Below the pieces are notes generated by a model. The model was not told the DNA's origin, did not search any database, and worked only from the letters and a program-made list of their open reading frames with translations. Below, in pieces: positions 9,145 to 18,569 of a DNA stretch of 64,000 nt. The stretch is taken from NCBI RefSeq assembly GCF_004339545.1, contig NZ_SMGD01000011.1, positions 658,579 through 722,578 of the forward strand, given 5' to 3'. The number at the start of each line of letters is the position of its first letter. The stretch's first letter is position 1. The position numbers and the translations under genes are program-made. This DNA is from Celerinatantimonas diazotrophica. Its GTDB lineage: Bacteria > Pseudomonadota > Gammaproteobacteria > Enterobacterales > Celerinatantimonadaceae.

Positions 9145-10878
9145 CTATTTCACAATTTTTTTAATTCTAGCAAGTTGTTTATCACCTACTGCATGTTTTA
9201 CAATACTTTTCATGCTTCCTTTAAAATTCCTTTCTATTTGTCTTATCTGCTTTTCTGCTAATTGCTCATTAACATCGTCAGTGAATACTTCAAATAAAAT
9301 TGGTTTTTCACTTACGTCAGGAGTGATAAATTTTTCAAAGACATCATTAAATTCATCCTTATTAGATGCTGTAATATAGTCAAATCCTAGGTTAATGGCA
9401 TAATCCTTAATCAAGTTCGGAGATTTATTTCCAAAATGCCCTGCACCAGCCACATATAAATCTGTTTCATCGCCAAACTGGACAGCTGGATTATTCTTTA
9501 TTTTAAACTCTATTCCCATGCCATTATTAATAATCAATATCCTCAAGTTGTTAGATAAATATCTATTACCTATTGCATTCATGTCATAAAAAAAAGCTAG
9601 GTCACCAAAGATACCAAAATAAATCTTATTTTTATCATATAGAGATGCCCCAAGAAGAGCAGAAACTCCACCATCTATGCCAAAACCACCGACATTAGAA
9701 TTACAGTTAATAGTTCGATCAACATCAAAATAATTCCAAGAAGTTAAAGAATTTAATATACCAAAATGAATATTAGAATTTTTTGGTATTTTTGGTGATA
9801 ATTGCTCTGCAACCCATAAATTTGAAAACACTAAATTAGGCATTTTTTTATATAAGTCACTTACAGTATCTTGCCATAAATTATAGTAAGTTAAGTTTTT
9901 ACCACTTTCACTTGTATATTTTTTAAAAAAGGAAAACTCTGACATCTCAAATATATACTTTAGTTTTTTAAATGTATCACGTATTTCCCCATCCTCGTTA
10001 ATTCGCCATACTTGACAGCGAGATACAAAAGGATGATAAAAGCCAGAGATTTCACCAATATGAATTAGAAGTTCTGGTAGTAAATGAGAATTATTCATTT
10101 CAAATTGAGTTAGAGGTAGTAAATATTTTACTCCATAATTTCCTCTATACCCACTAGTGTGATCGCAAAAAACGACGGCATTATTAGACTCACAGAATCT
10201 ATCTATGATATTATTTTCATCTTCTGTAAAAAGCTTATGTGACCCTATGAAGATCCCTATTTTATTAGCTGATAATGTTGGAAATTTATCCTCAGTAGTG
10301 AACCTATAAATTGGCTCAATATCTGGTAATTTTTTTGTAGTATAACTTCTAGTATATACCGTTGTTAAATTTATATGGACAGGCCCCCCTCCATTACGAT
10401 ACAACTCTAAAATAGCTTGGTTAGTTTTAATTCGGCACTCCCAGATGTCATTTCTATCTTTTACTGTTGGTAGATGAACTGATAATTTAGCAACATCTTT
10501 TGGCATCGAAGTTCTATCAATAACTTGGTCTTCGTGATGCCCATATAATGCTCTATCTCGAGTAGATGTAATAGCTAAAATAGGTAGTTTTCGATAAAAT
10601 GCTTCTGTCAAACCTGGAAGGTAATTTCTTGAAGCAGTAGCGCCGGTACAACTTAAAACAACAGGGTTGTTACTTTCTGCTGCTAAACCGCAGGCCATAT
10701 ATGCAGCGGACCTTTCATCCACCGCAGAATAAATTTTGAAGAATGGGTCAATTTGAAGACAGCGAACAAGAGCTACATTCGTTGTCCCTGGAGAAGCTAT
10801 AATTTGTTTTATATTGTGTTTTTTGAGCAACGCAACCACAACTTGTGCATTTTTTTCATCTGTATATAATTGTCTCAT
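9145..10878 (-). CDS. MenD-like thiamine-diphosphate-dependent enzyme
   Basis: A 577-aa ThDP enzyme with the three-domain layout of MenD. The N-terminal Pyr domain has DERSAAYMACGLA, which includes the cofactor-activating glutamate context. The C-terminal PP domain has GDLAFFYDMNAIGN, the MenD-type version of the GDG...N metal/diphosphate motif, and GIDGGVSALLGAS just before it. True MenD works in menaquinone synthesis next to other men genes. Here the gene sits in an O-unit operon 25 bp after an SDR, so it more likely builds or decorates an unusual sugar by 2-ketoacid decarboxylation and C-C bond formation. Substrates cannot be read from sequence. Confidence 0.82.
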   Translation of the reverse strand: MRQLYTDEKNAQVVVALLKKHNIKQIIASPGTTNVALVRCLQIDPFFKIYSAVDERSAAYMACGLAAESNNPVVLSCTGATASRNYLPGLTEAFYRKLPILAITSTRDRALYGHHEDQVIDRTSMPKDVAKLSVHLPTVKDRNDIWECRIKTNQAILELYRNGGGPVHINLTTVYTRSYTTKKLPDIEPIYRFTTEDKFPTLSANKIGIFIGSHKLFTEDENNIIDRFCESNNAVVFCDHTSGYRGNYGVKYLLPLTQFEMNNSHLLPELLIHIGEISGFYHPFVSRCQVWRINEDGEIRDTFKKLKYIFEMSEFSFFKKYTSESGKNLTYYNLWQDTVSDLYKKMPNLVFSNLWVAEQLSPKIPKNSNIHFGILNSLTSWNYFDVDRTINCNSNVGGFGIDGGVSALLGASLYDKNKIYFGIFGDLAFFYDMNAIGNRYLSNNLRILIINNGMGIEFKIKNNPAVQFGDETDLYVAGAGHFGNKSPNLIKDYAINLGFDYITASNKDEFNDVFEKFITPDVSEKPILFEVFTDDVNEQLAEKQIRQIERNFKGSMKSIVKHAVGDKQLARIKKIVK

Positions 10879-10903
10879 ATCATTACCATAATATTAACGT
10901 TGA

Positions 10904-11782
10904 TCATTTTAATGAATAACCACCATCACATACTATAGTGTGGCCAACTATAAAATTCGTTGCATCATTCATTAAAAAGACAGCCAGTTCAGCAATCTCT
11001 TCCGGGAGAGCGACTCTTTTTAGAGGATTGTTAGGGCAGTAAGTATTTTTATCTCCCGAGTAAAATTGAGTATTTACTGCTGAAGTAGCTGTAATCCCGG
11101 GAGCAATTCCATTTATAATTATACCTTTCGGCGCTAATTTCATTCCTAGGCCTTGAGTTAATCCGACTATATCCCATTTAGTCATGCGATAGGGATATAA
11201 TGCTCCTACAAATCCTCCTTGAGAGGAAATATTTATAACTTTTTTTATATTATTCTTATCATTATTTTTTTCCCAATAATGACATAAATTCTGAGTTAAA
11301 AAAAATAGTCCTTTTAAATTTATTGAATAAATCTCATTCCATATATCTTCTGTAACATTTGGATAAGTAACACCATTAACCACCCCCGCATTATTAATTA
11401 AGATATCTATATCTTTGCCATTTAATAATTCCTTGCAGGTGGCTAGTCTACTTTCCACTTTAGAAATATCTGAAACATCCCAATTAATATATTTTAATAG
11501 AGGGCTATTTATCTTATTAGAAGCTGTTCTTAGGGATTCTTCATTTCTTCCTGTAATTATAACTTGAGCCCCTTCTGATATACATTTCTGTGCGATACTA
11601 AACCCTATCCCAGAACTGCCCCCTGTAATTAATATTTTTTTTCCTTTTAACAAACCACCATAATTAATCTGCGAGATATTAACAGTTGAGTATCCACCGT
11701 ACTTAATTACTTTAAACAAATTATATATTGTTATATATAATCTAAAAGATATTTTTTTTAATTTTTTTAGAATTCGATGCAT
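10904..11782 (-). CDS. Short-chain dehydrogenase/reductase of the polysaccharide locus
   Basis: A classical SDR of 292 aa. TGGSSGIG (cofactor loop) is near residue 53, NNAG near 130, ISSQGG supplies the catalytic Ser, YPYRMTK gives Tyr-x3-Lys, and GIAPGITAT is the C-terminal block. About 45 lysine-rich residues precede the Rossmann fold, which is longer than usual. They could be a membrane-proximal amphipathic segment. No internal start with a better ribosome-binding site is evident. The gene sits between wzx and the MenD-like gene, so it probably reduces a keto-sugar, possibly the MenD-like product. Confidence 0.85.
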   Translation of the reverse strand: MHRILKKLKKISFRLYITIYNLFKVIKYGGYSTVNISQINYGGLLKGKKILITGGSSGIGFSIAQKCISEGAQVIITGRNEESLRTASNKINSPLLKYINWDVSDISKVESRLATCKELLNGKDIDILINNAGVVNGVTYPNVTEDIWNEIYSINLKGLFFLTQNLCHYWEKNNDKNNIKKVINISSQGGFVGALYPYRMTKWDIVGLTQGLGMKLAPKGIIINGIAPGITATSAVNTQFYSGDKNTYCPNNPLKRVALPEEIAELAVFLMNDATNFIVGHTIVCDGGYSLK

Positions 11783-11786
11783 ATGT

Positions 11787-13313
11787 TCAACTCTTTTTGA
11801 ATTTATTAATAAAGTAAGATGTTTTTATTTTAACCATCTCTCTCTCAACATTATTGAGACCTATAAAATACATAGATATTAAAACTGATACAACACTGCT
11901 TACAAAAACCAATATCGATGATAACACCTTATTATTGAATGATAGGTAAAATATAATTGGTAAAATTGATGAAAAAACCATTACTAATATGGTTGGTTTA
12001 ATTACATTTATCAAATAACTTCTAACTGAAAGATTAATTAATTTTTCTACAATCACTAAGCGAATGACGAACATAATAAGATTAGCTAATATAGCGATAA
12101 TAAATACAATATATGCTTTGAAACCTAAAACTAGAAATCCCCATGAACATGGTAGAATTAAAAAATTAACCGTTCCCATTGTTAATTCATATAGTCTCAT
12201 TCGCCCAGGAGCTCTAGCGGCAGAAATTAGCGGTAAACAAGTAGAGTTAATTAACGTTTCAATAAGCACCAATCGGGTAAATAAGAGTGTGTTTTCTGGA
12301 ACAATATTAAGCCATATTTTTAATATAGTATTTAACTCAATGAAAAGAGGTAGAAAAAAAAACCACATTAAGAAAAAAGTTCCCTTAGAACCTAAAAAAA
12401 TCAGGTCAAACATTTCATCATATTTTTTAAATGCATATGATTTTATAATTGCCGGATATAACCCCATATTGAAATTATTCGAAAACATATTAACTTGATT
12501 AGCTACACTCATCGCAATACCTCTAGCTGCTACAGTTACGGGGTCAAATCTTTGATTGAGTAAGATGGTGAGCCCTTGTCTACGAATAACCACACTAATT
12601 TGGCCAAATAAGGTCCAACTTGTAAAGTTTGTTATTTGTTTTAATAAGTCCACATCCCAGTAAATTATTTTAAGTTGACATTCGTCATATTTAATAAAAC
12701 AGGTAACTATATATATAAATGCTACAATTATTGAAATAACAAAGAGTAATAAAGAATATAATATTAATTTATCTAATATAATAAAAGGCAAAATAATTAC
12801 GACTATAAGTTTTAAACAAACTTCAACAATAGATGTATATGCATAGATTTGCATATCTTCATGAGCAATAATAATCGCCATAAATGGGGTCGAAAGCAAT
12901 GAGGAAAAAAATGTAAAGGTAGCAAAATGATATACCCAAACCGCTGCCTTAACTCGATCACTTGGGATATTTAAATGATTGCTTACAAACCACAAACCGA
13001 TAGTTTCAAGTAATGCTACGGCTATAATAGCAATAACTATATATATAAGTAAATTTACAGAAAATGTACTATTTATTTTTGTATTATTTTTTGTACCTAA
13101 TGCAAAAGAAAAAAAACGCTGCGTGGCTGAGATCATTGTGCCTTGCAAAAAAGAAAACAATGCAACGACTCCAGAAATAACCGTATATATTCCATAATCT
13201 TCAACATTTAATACATTTAAAAGAATTCTAATACTATATAAATTAACAATTACAATAAGTATTTGCCTTATATATAGCATCAAAGTATTTTTTAGTACCT
13301 TTGATTTCCCCAA
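11787..13313 (-). CDS. wzx: O-unit flippase (Wzx family)
   Basis: A 508-aa MOP-superfamily membrane protein with about 12-14 predicted helices. It begins with LKNTLMLYIRQILIVIVNLYSIRILL and has the E-DYGIY-V-SG motif characteristic of Wzx/RfbX proteins. It should flip undecaprenyl-diphosphate-linked repeat units across the inner membrane for Wzy polymerisation. Strong AT bias matches the rest of the O-unit cassette. It follows wzz with a 144-bp gap and precedes the SDR with a 4-bp gap. A long opposite-strand frame inside it is a composition artefact. Confidence 0.88.
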   Translation of the reverse strand: MGKSKVLKNTLMLYIRQILIVIVNLYSIRILLNVLNVEDYGIYTVISGVVALFSFLQGTMISATQRFFSFALGTKNNTKINSTFSVNLLIYIVIAIIAVALLETIGLWFVSNHLNIPSDRVKAAVWVYHFATFTFFSSLLSTPFMAIIIAHEDMQIYAYTSIVEVCLKLIVVIILPFIILDKLILYSLLLFVISIIVAFIYIVTCFIKYDECQLKIIYWDVDLLKQITNFTSWTLFGQISVVIRRQGLTILLNQRFDPVTVAARGIAMSVANQVNMFSNNFNMGLYPAIIKSYAFKKYDEMFDLIFLGSKGTFFLMWFFFLPLFIELNTILKIWLNIVPENTLLFTRLVLIETLINSTCLPLISAARAPGRMRLYELTMGTVNFLILPCSWGFLVLGFKAYIVFIIAILANLIMFVIRLVIVEKLINLSVRSYLINVIKPTILVMVFSSILPIIFYLSFNNKVLSSILVFVSSVVSVLISMYFIGLNNVEREMVKIKTSYFINKFKKS

Positions 13314-13457
13314 AATTAAAATTCTCTTTTCATTATATTATTGGTACTCTTACTAAAGAATATTAATAATATCGACATGGAAAAAATTATTATATATCTC
13401 TATAGGTTTTATTCTAAAAAATGGGCTGAATACTAACTTAAAGTTAGTAGTATAGTT

Positions 13458-14426
13458 TTAATCCGATTTATTAGAAATAAATAAAATATAACAAATCCCT
13501 ACAATTAACCCAATTATAATGGATATTATTACTATTATTAAATAATTAGGCTTATAAGCATACTCAGGAATTATTCCTGGATCTATAGTTTTAAACGCAT
13601 ATTCTTTTCTAACATTTGCCAGCATCAACGTCTTTGTTTGTTGCTCAATTAACTGATAAAGCATTGTTCTATTTTCTGCTAAACTAGTTTTATTTAGCTG
13701 ATCATTAAGATAGTGGATACTATTTTGCGCATTCATCATGTCCTGTTGGCGCATCTCTTCATTCAAATCAGCAATGAGCCAAGTTCCCCATTGCTGGGCT
13801 ATATTAGGTGAATAATAATCTACACTGACTGTTGTCATGTTTGTCTTGGTATCAGTATTCACAGCTAATATTTTTTTAAGAAAATATTTTATAGCTTCTA
13901 ATAGAGTTGGTTTTAAACTTTTACCATCATCAATCAGCCATTGCTTAGTTTTAGAATTATATAAACTTGAATCGTACTTAAGGTGTTCAGTTTTTTTATC
14001 CCAGCCTTTGGTGGCCATCAGTTCTGCTAATAGATGATGGCGAGTGATAAAGTCTCCGATAAATTTACGCGATTGTAAAACTTGCAAAGCTAAAGTAGTT
14101 TTGTTGCTCCCACTGTTTAAATTAATCCCAGCCAATGAAGCTAAACCACCAAATTGGCTAGCTAATCCAGCCATCTGCCCTGCTTCATTATTGTCTGCCG
14201 GAGCAATCAGCACACTAGACTGGTAAACATTTGGTTGTAAAAATGCATAAATTCCCCCAGCGAGGCCAAATACAATGGCACAAGCAATAATCCACCATTT
14301 GCCTTTCCAAATGACTGAAAATAGTTCTCTTAAGTCGATTTCATCATCACTATGTTGAGGCATCGGATAGTAATATGGAGGCGGGGGATATTGAGGAGTT
14401 TGTTGTTGATTCTGTGTTTCGGTCAT
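13458..14426 (-). CDS. wzz: Chain-length determinant protein (Wzz/PCP family)
   Basis: A 322-aa polysaccharide co-polymerase. A proline-rich cytoplasmic N-terminus (residues 7-25) precedes DEIDLRELFSVIWKGKWWI and the first membrane helix (near 47-65). A periplasmic helical domain follows, and the second helix is near residues 294-316 after the P-N-Y-L motif. This is the Wzz arrangement without a tyrosine-kinase domain. It sets the chain length of the Wzy-made polymer. It lies 120 bp after the Wza-like gene, and that gap contains two REP hairpins that could change relative expression. Confidence 0.9.
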   Translation of the reverse strand: MTETQNQQQTPQYPPPPYYYPMPQHSDDEIDLRELFSVIWKGKWWIIACAIVFGLAGGIYAFLQPNVYQSSVLIAPADNNEAGQMAGLASQFGGLASLAGINLNSGSNKTTLALQVLQSRKFIGDFITRHHLLAELMATKGWDKKTEHLKYDSSLYNSKTKQWLIDDGKSLKPTLLEAIKYFLKKILAVNTDTKTNMTTVSVDYYSPNIAQQWGTWLIADLNEEMRQQDMMNAQNSIHYLNDQLNKTSLAENRTMLYQLIEQQTKTLMLANVRKEYAFKTIDPGIIPEYAYKPNYLIIVIISIIIGLIVGICYILFISNKSD

Positions 14427-14446
14427 TGGTATGTCACTGTTTTAAG

Positions 14447-14530
14447 GGGAACCTGGATTCAACGTTGTTTCATTCAGGCTACACTAAGAAGAAAAAGATC
14501 CCGGGTTCCGCTGCGCTTTTCCCGGGCTAC
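14447..14530 (-). repeat. REP element pair between the Wza-like gene and wzz
   Basis: Two REP-type hairpins lie in the 120-bp gap. One is clean at 14500-14530: CCCGGG arms, ending in GGGCTAC on the plus strand, so GTAGCCC on the minus strand. One is degenerate at 14452-14481, with CCTGGATTC and TCAGGCTAC. They belong to the same family as the clusters at 21-32 kb. As transcribed RNA they could stabilise the upstream message or reduce read-through. Confidence 0.85.
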
Positions 14531-14546
14531 AAAGCGTTAGGTGATA

Positions 14547-17177
14547 TTAGTTCACAGCTTTCCAAGCAATGCCCATTTGATACAAAATCCGTGTGGCAGT
14601 ACTTAAGGTACTCAAGCCATCCAGATAATCTGTATCAATTGGTACAACGATGGTATCCCCTGACTCAAGCGGGTGACTGGAGCGCATAAACCAATAGGAT
14701 TGATTCGGCAGCATCACTGAGCCATTGGCTCGAATCACATAAACCCGCTCATCATCGGCTTGTTTTTTCTCACCACCGGCCATATCAATATACTGTTGTA
14801 CCGATTTACTCGGGTTAAAGGTAAAATTGCTCGGCATCTGCACTTGTCCCATGACTGAAATGGTATTGCGTCGTGGTGGAATATATAACTTGTCACCATT
14901 TTCCAGCATAACATCACTATCTTCACGCCCGCGTAATATCTGTGGCAGATTGATCACCAAACGCCCAATAGCAGAAGTTGAATTGAGATCATTAACCACT
15001 TTAAGTGCTTCCGTCGGGCTAGTTGTATACTGAGCATCAGTGGTCTGCCGACGTAGTGCTAAAGACGCAATTTCTTGGCGCAAATTAGCCGCTAACATCT
15101 TCATATGTTGCTGCTCTTGGGCGCGTAATACTGCACGGCTAAAAACCGCTCCCTGAGGGTAAGCATATTGCGTTAAGCCCCCAGCTCGCGCCACTAAGTC
15201 GGCAATGGTTTCACCTTGACCAATCGTATACGTCCCCGGATGCCTGACTTCGCCCTGAATTTGCACCGTATTATCAATGGTCCAATTCGTTTTACGCTGA
15301 ATATCAATACTATCTTTGGACTGCAGCGCAAAATTACTCCCTGTGCCATTCATAATTTTAGCCAGATCAAATCGTGCATGATTCAGCGATACCTTACCGG
15401 GCATCACGACAGCGCGAGTTAATTCGGCCTGATCTTTTGCAGCCGACTCTAGCAACCCACCCGCTGCGGCGATGGCATCACGTGCCGTTGCTCCTTCTAC
15501 TAATGGATAGGTGCCAGGATAGGGTACCGAACCAGAAATCTCATAAAGCTGAACCGCGTGCCCGTTAACAGCTTGTTCTCTTAGCCTTTGAATAATCGGT
15601 TTGAGTAATACTTGGCGAGAAAAAGGACCCGAATCTTGCTGGTCATCACCATTTGGCGTAAATAAGTTCGCTTGTGGACCATTATCTTTGACAAGTTGTA
15701 CGCCCGTTGTTGGATCTATCTGATGCGTTTGATGATTTGATTGGTTCGAGCCATTTTGTTTATCTGAGGCAGCTGAGGCTTTCGTTTCTCGCCATGCCTT
15801 GGTGTTTAAATTATTTGAGAAGACAAAAATCTGGTCTCGATTATCCAATGTCAGATCTTGAGGGTTTTGTGCCCCCTTAAGCGCATCGCCTAAGTTAAAC
15901 TGCAAAACTTTTATATGATGCTGGGCATCAATTTCTCGTACAACTAATGCGTATGACTGATCGGTATTTTCAAGTAGATCATCAGCCCCACTGGTAAACA
16001 GGTCGCTAATCCGCATCCCTTGATGAAACTCATAAGCGCCTTGGCGTGTAACCGCCCCACGAACAATCACCGCATTTTGTAGCTGGTCACTCACTTTTTT
16101 TAGCCGCACTTTGTCGCCAGGATGCAGTTTTAGATCTAACCCTTGAGCATTTTCTGCATTAGCGGTTAAAACGTGCACACCATCTTCAGCAAAGCGTTTA
16201 ATCTCCACTTGTTGCAGATAAGCATCGGCTTTACTGCCGCCGGCACTTTTGATTAACTCGCCGAGTGTTTCACCGGCTTTGATTTCATAAACCGCCGGAC
16301 GCCGGATCTGCCCACTTATACTTACCTCTGGGCCTTTCGCTTCAACAAAAACCGTATCCCCAGATTGCAAGCGAATATCGTGTTTTGTTTCACCTTTTAA
16401 TAGCAGGTTATACAGATCAAGTCGGTCAATTATTTTATGGTTACGACGTACTATAATATGTCGCAGTGAGCCGGTTTTTCTAAAGCCGCCTGCGGCTATC
16501 AATGCCTGCGTCACAGTAGCTAAACTTGGAATATTATAGGCGCCCGGTTGATAGACATCCCCCGAAACATAAACCTGCATGGTACGCAATGAGCCAAGTG
16601 AAATTGCCGTATCCACACCAAGAATTTGCTTTTTAATGCGATTATTTAAGTTATTTTTTAATTCTCTAAAGGTTAAGCCCGCGACATGAATCGGTCCCAA
16701 TTCAGGGAACTGAATGCTGCCATTACGCTGCACATCAAGCTGATAGCTGACGTTTTTGGCACCAAACAGTTGAATATCAATCTCATCGCCGGGGGCAATC
16801 AAATAGTTATTTGGGACAGGTAAGTCATCTACGGGTGTATAACTAGAGGGTTGGCCGGCAAATAGGTCATAACCAAAATCAATAAGCTGACCTGGCTTTT
16901 TTCTTTGAGCACTTTGCTTATGCGATGGTGAATTCACATTACGCGGTGTAATAGTTTGCGGATGTACGTCATCCGATGAACCAGAGCCACTGCCATCTCC
17001 CACCAGTGTACTCAAGTCAACCCCATACTCTTTGGCCAGTGTTTGTTGTTGGGATGGAGAAAGTTGCTTAAATTGTGCTATTTGTGCCGCTGAAAAATTC
17101 GCAGCATAAGAGGTTAAACTGAAAAAAACCGCAGATGCGGCAATAAAATATGCTTGTAGTTTTCTCATTCGCGACAT
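14547..17177 (-). CDS. Polysaccharide export outer-membrane protein (Wza-like, multi-SLBB)
   Basis: An 876-aa secreted protein with a signal peptide in the first ~25 residues (cleavage probably after SYA). No lipobox cysteine is seen, unlike E. coli Wza. The poly-export (PES) domain is near residues 122-190 with YLIAPGDEIDIQLFGA. At least five SLBB-like modules follow, marked by repeated G-x-Y-x-x-x-G-x-T/S-x-x-x-A-I-x-x-A-G-G patterns. It is more than twice the size of Wza (about 380 aa) and resembles the long SLBB exporters of Vibrio and Shewanella loci. It should form the outer-membrane exit channel. It lies between wzi and wzz. Confidence 0.88.
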   Translation of the reverse strand: MSRMRKLQAYFIAASAVFFSLTSYAANFSAAQIAQFKQLSPSQQQTLAKEYGVDLSTLVGDGSGSGSSDDVHPQTITPRNVNSPSHKQSAQRKKPGQLIDFGYDLFAGQPSSYTPVDDLPVPNNYLIAPGDEIDIQLFGAKNVSYQLDVQRNGSIQFPELGPIHVAGLTFRELKNNLNNRIKKQILGVDTAISLGSLRTMQVYVSGDVYQPGAYNIPSLATVTQALIAAGGFRKTGSLRHIIVRRNHKIIDRLDLYNLLLKGETKHDIRLQSGDTVFVEAKGPEVSISGQIRRPAVYEIKAGETLGELIKSAGGSKADAYLQQVEIKRFAEDGVHVLTANAENAQGLDLKLHPGDKVRLKKVSDQLQNAVIVRGAVTRQGAYEFHQGMRISDLFTSGADDLLENTDQSYALVVREIDAQHHIKVLQFNLGDALKGAQNPQDLTLDNRDQIFVFSNNLNTKAWRETKASAASDKQNGSNQSNHQTHQIDPTTGVQLVKDNGPQANLFTPNGDDQQDSGPFSRQVLLKPIIQRLREQAVNGHAVQLYEISGSVPYPGTYPLVEGATARDAIAAAGGLLESAAKDQAELTRAVVMPGKVSLNHARFDLAKIMNGTGSNFALQSKDSIDIQRKTNWTIDNTVQIQGEVRHPGTYTIGQGETIADLVARAGGLTQYAYPQGAVFSRAVLRAQEQQHMKMLAANLRQEIASLALRRQTTDAQYTTSPTEALKVVNDLNSTSAIGRLVINLPQILRGREDSDVMLENGDKLYIPPRRNTISVMGQVQMPSNFTFNPSKSVQQYIDMAGGEKKQADDERVYVIRANGSVMLPNQSYWFMRSSHPLESGDTIVVPIDTDYLDGLSTLSTATRILYQMGIAWKAVN

Positions 17178-17192
17178 AAACCTAAAAATTAA

Positions 17193-18569
17193 TTAAAAAC
17201 GAAAATCCCAACTTCCCCAGTAATTCCACTGGTCAACGCCGGCATCCGGGTTTTTGTTATAATCCCCCCCCAATCTGACGAGGCTATTGGCTAACGGCAG
17301 TTGAATCGATGCAGTCAGCTTATCTTTATCTTCTTCACTGGTATTCTGGTAACGCTGCAATTGCATTGTCCATTCCCAATCGTTGGGGGTTACCCACAGT
17401 AGCTTAACCGTTTTTGACTCGCCTACATCGGCATTATTCAATGCTAAATTATTATTCAGTCCAACCATCGTGGTCTTATTCAACATCCCCTGCTGCCATT
17501 GCGCTTTGCCATCGCTAGAGAGTGTTTTAGCTTCAAGTACCCAGCGCAGATATTGTTGCCCCACGTTAAACTGGCTTTGCCAACCATATACAACAGCCCC
17601 AATGGAGTGATCATCGGTCAATGTCGCGGCTTGCGCATAAATGCTTTGAGTTAGCGTATCACTGCCAAGGTTTAATTTTGGCAAGCTAATGCGGACATCC
17701 CCATGGTATTGATCGACCGAGCTATCACTGGAGTTAAGCCCGGTAAAATACCCCGTAAATCCATCTTTGGCATACCAACGCTGATAACCAAAGCCTAAGT
17801 CAAGCCAACTCACCGGGCTAAATTCAAAGCGGCTCGACCACTGCTTGGCATCATTATTCAGTGTTTCCAGATGACCAATAAACGTTTCCACATGCCAACT
17901 GCCAAGCACGGGCCAGTTATAGCCGTCGTATGCAAGGTCTATCCCTGGAATCGTCCCGCGAGTATGTCCCCACGCTAAGTTATAAATCCAAGTCGGCCCC
18001 CACCAGCGCTGGCGCGAACCGAACTCAATACTCGCATGATCCACATTAAAGGCGATATAGCTATTATCGAGGGTCAATTTATCCTGCTCATTTCCTGATT
18101 TATCAGGACGGCGCTCATAATTAGCCGCTAACCGAAACGCATAATGCGACGCTGTTAACTCATAGCTTGATTGCGTCTGCCAATGCGCAGTCATGGGAGC
18201 GGCAAAACTTGAATCATTACGTGGATCTTTCGCATAACCAATCTCAAACCGGCGATTGCCACGATCTGTTAATGCCCCTTGAATGGCATAATTTACATGA
18301 GCATAGGCTTGGGCTAGGACAGGAGAAAGTTGCGAGGCATCGATGCTATTTAACTGATCATAAATATGCGACCAACGCAGAGGGTAGGTATTGATAGGAG
18401 AGTTAATCAACCCGGCATCGGCTAAAACCTGAAGGTCAGAGCGAAGATAAGTGTTATTGGGTTCGAGCCAAGGCGATGACTTTGCGGCCAAGCTAACAGT
18501 CAGTGCCGAAAGGGCTAGTAACTGCAATCCAGCAGTCAGAGTGCCCCGCAAGAATTTATTCTTTTTCAT
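17193..18569 (-). CDS. wzi: Capsule assembly protein Wzi family
   Basis: A 458-aa outer-membrane beta-barrel with an N-terminal signal peptide (LLALSALTVSLAA). It then has the Wzi-like sequence with many alternating aromatic/polar strands, the conserved RQRWWGPTW motif and a terminal aromatic F. In E. coli, Wzi is the lectin that anchors capsule to the surface. It is the first gene after the JUMPStart element, so this operon may make capsule or a capsule-like O-antigen. A small 7-bp hairpin (18585-18601) sits just upstream of its ATG and could influence translation. Confidence 0.88.
   Translation of the reverse strand: MKKNKFLRGTLTAGLQLLALSALTVSLAAKSSPWLEPNNTYLRSDLQVLADAGLINSPINTYPLRWSHIYDQLNSIDASQLSPVLAQAYAHVNYAIQGALTDRGNRRFEIGYAKDPRNDSSFAAPMTAHWQTQSSYELTASHYAFRLAANYERRPDKSGNEQDKLTLDNSYIAFNVDHASIEFGSRQRWWGPTWIYNLAWGHTRGTIPGIDLAYDGYNWPVLGSWHVETFIGHLETLNNDAKQWSSRFEFSPVSWLDLGFGYQRWYAKDGFTGYFTGLNSSDSSVDQYHGDVRISLPKLNLGSDTLTQSIYAQAATLTDDHSIGAVVYGWQSQFNVGQQYLRWVLEAKTLSSDGKAQWQQGMLNKTTMVGLNNNLALNNADVGESKTVKLLWVTPNDWEWTMQLQRYQNTSEEDKDKLTASIQLPLANSLVRLGGDYNKNPDAGVDQWNYWGSWDFRF

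Noticed and set aside
12064..12498. 144-codon plus-strand frame inside wzx
   Set aside because: It is antisense to a well-supported membrane protein gene. The frame exists because of the AT-rich codon pattern, and it has no recognisable domain or ribosome-binding site.
14352..14689. Plus-strand frames of 62 and 104 codons across the wzz/Wza gap
   Set aside because: They run through the REP pair and antisense to two well-supported genes, with no domain or start signal.
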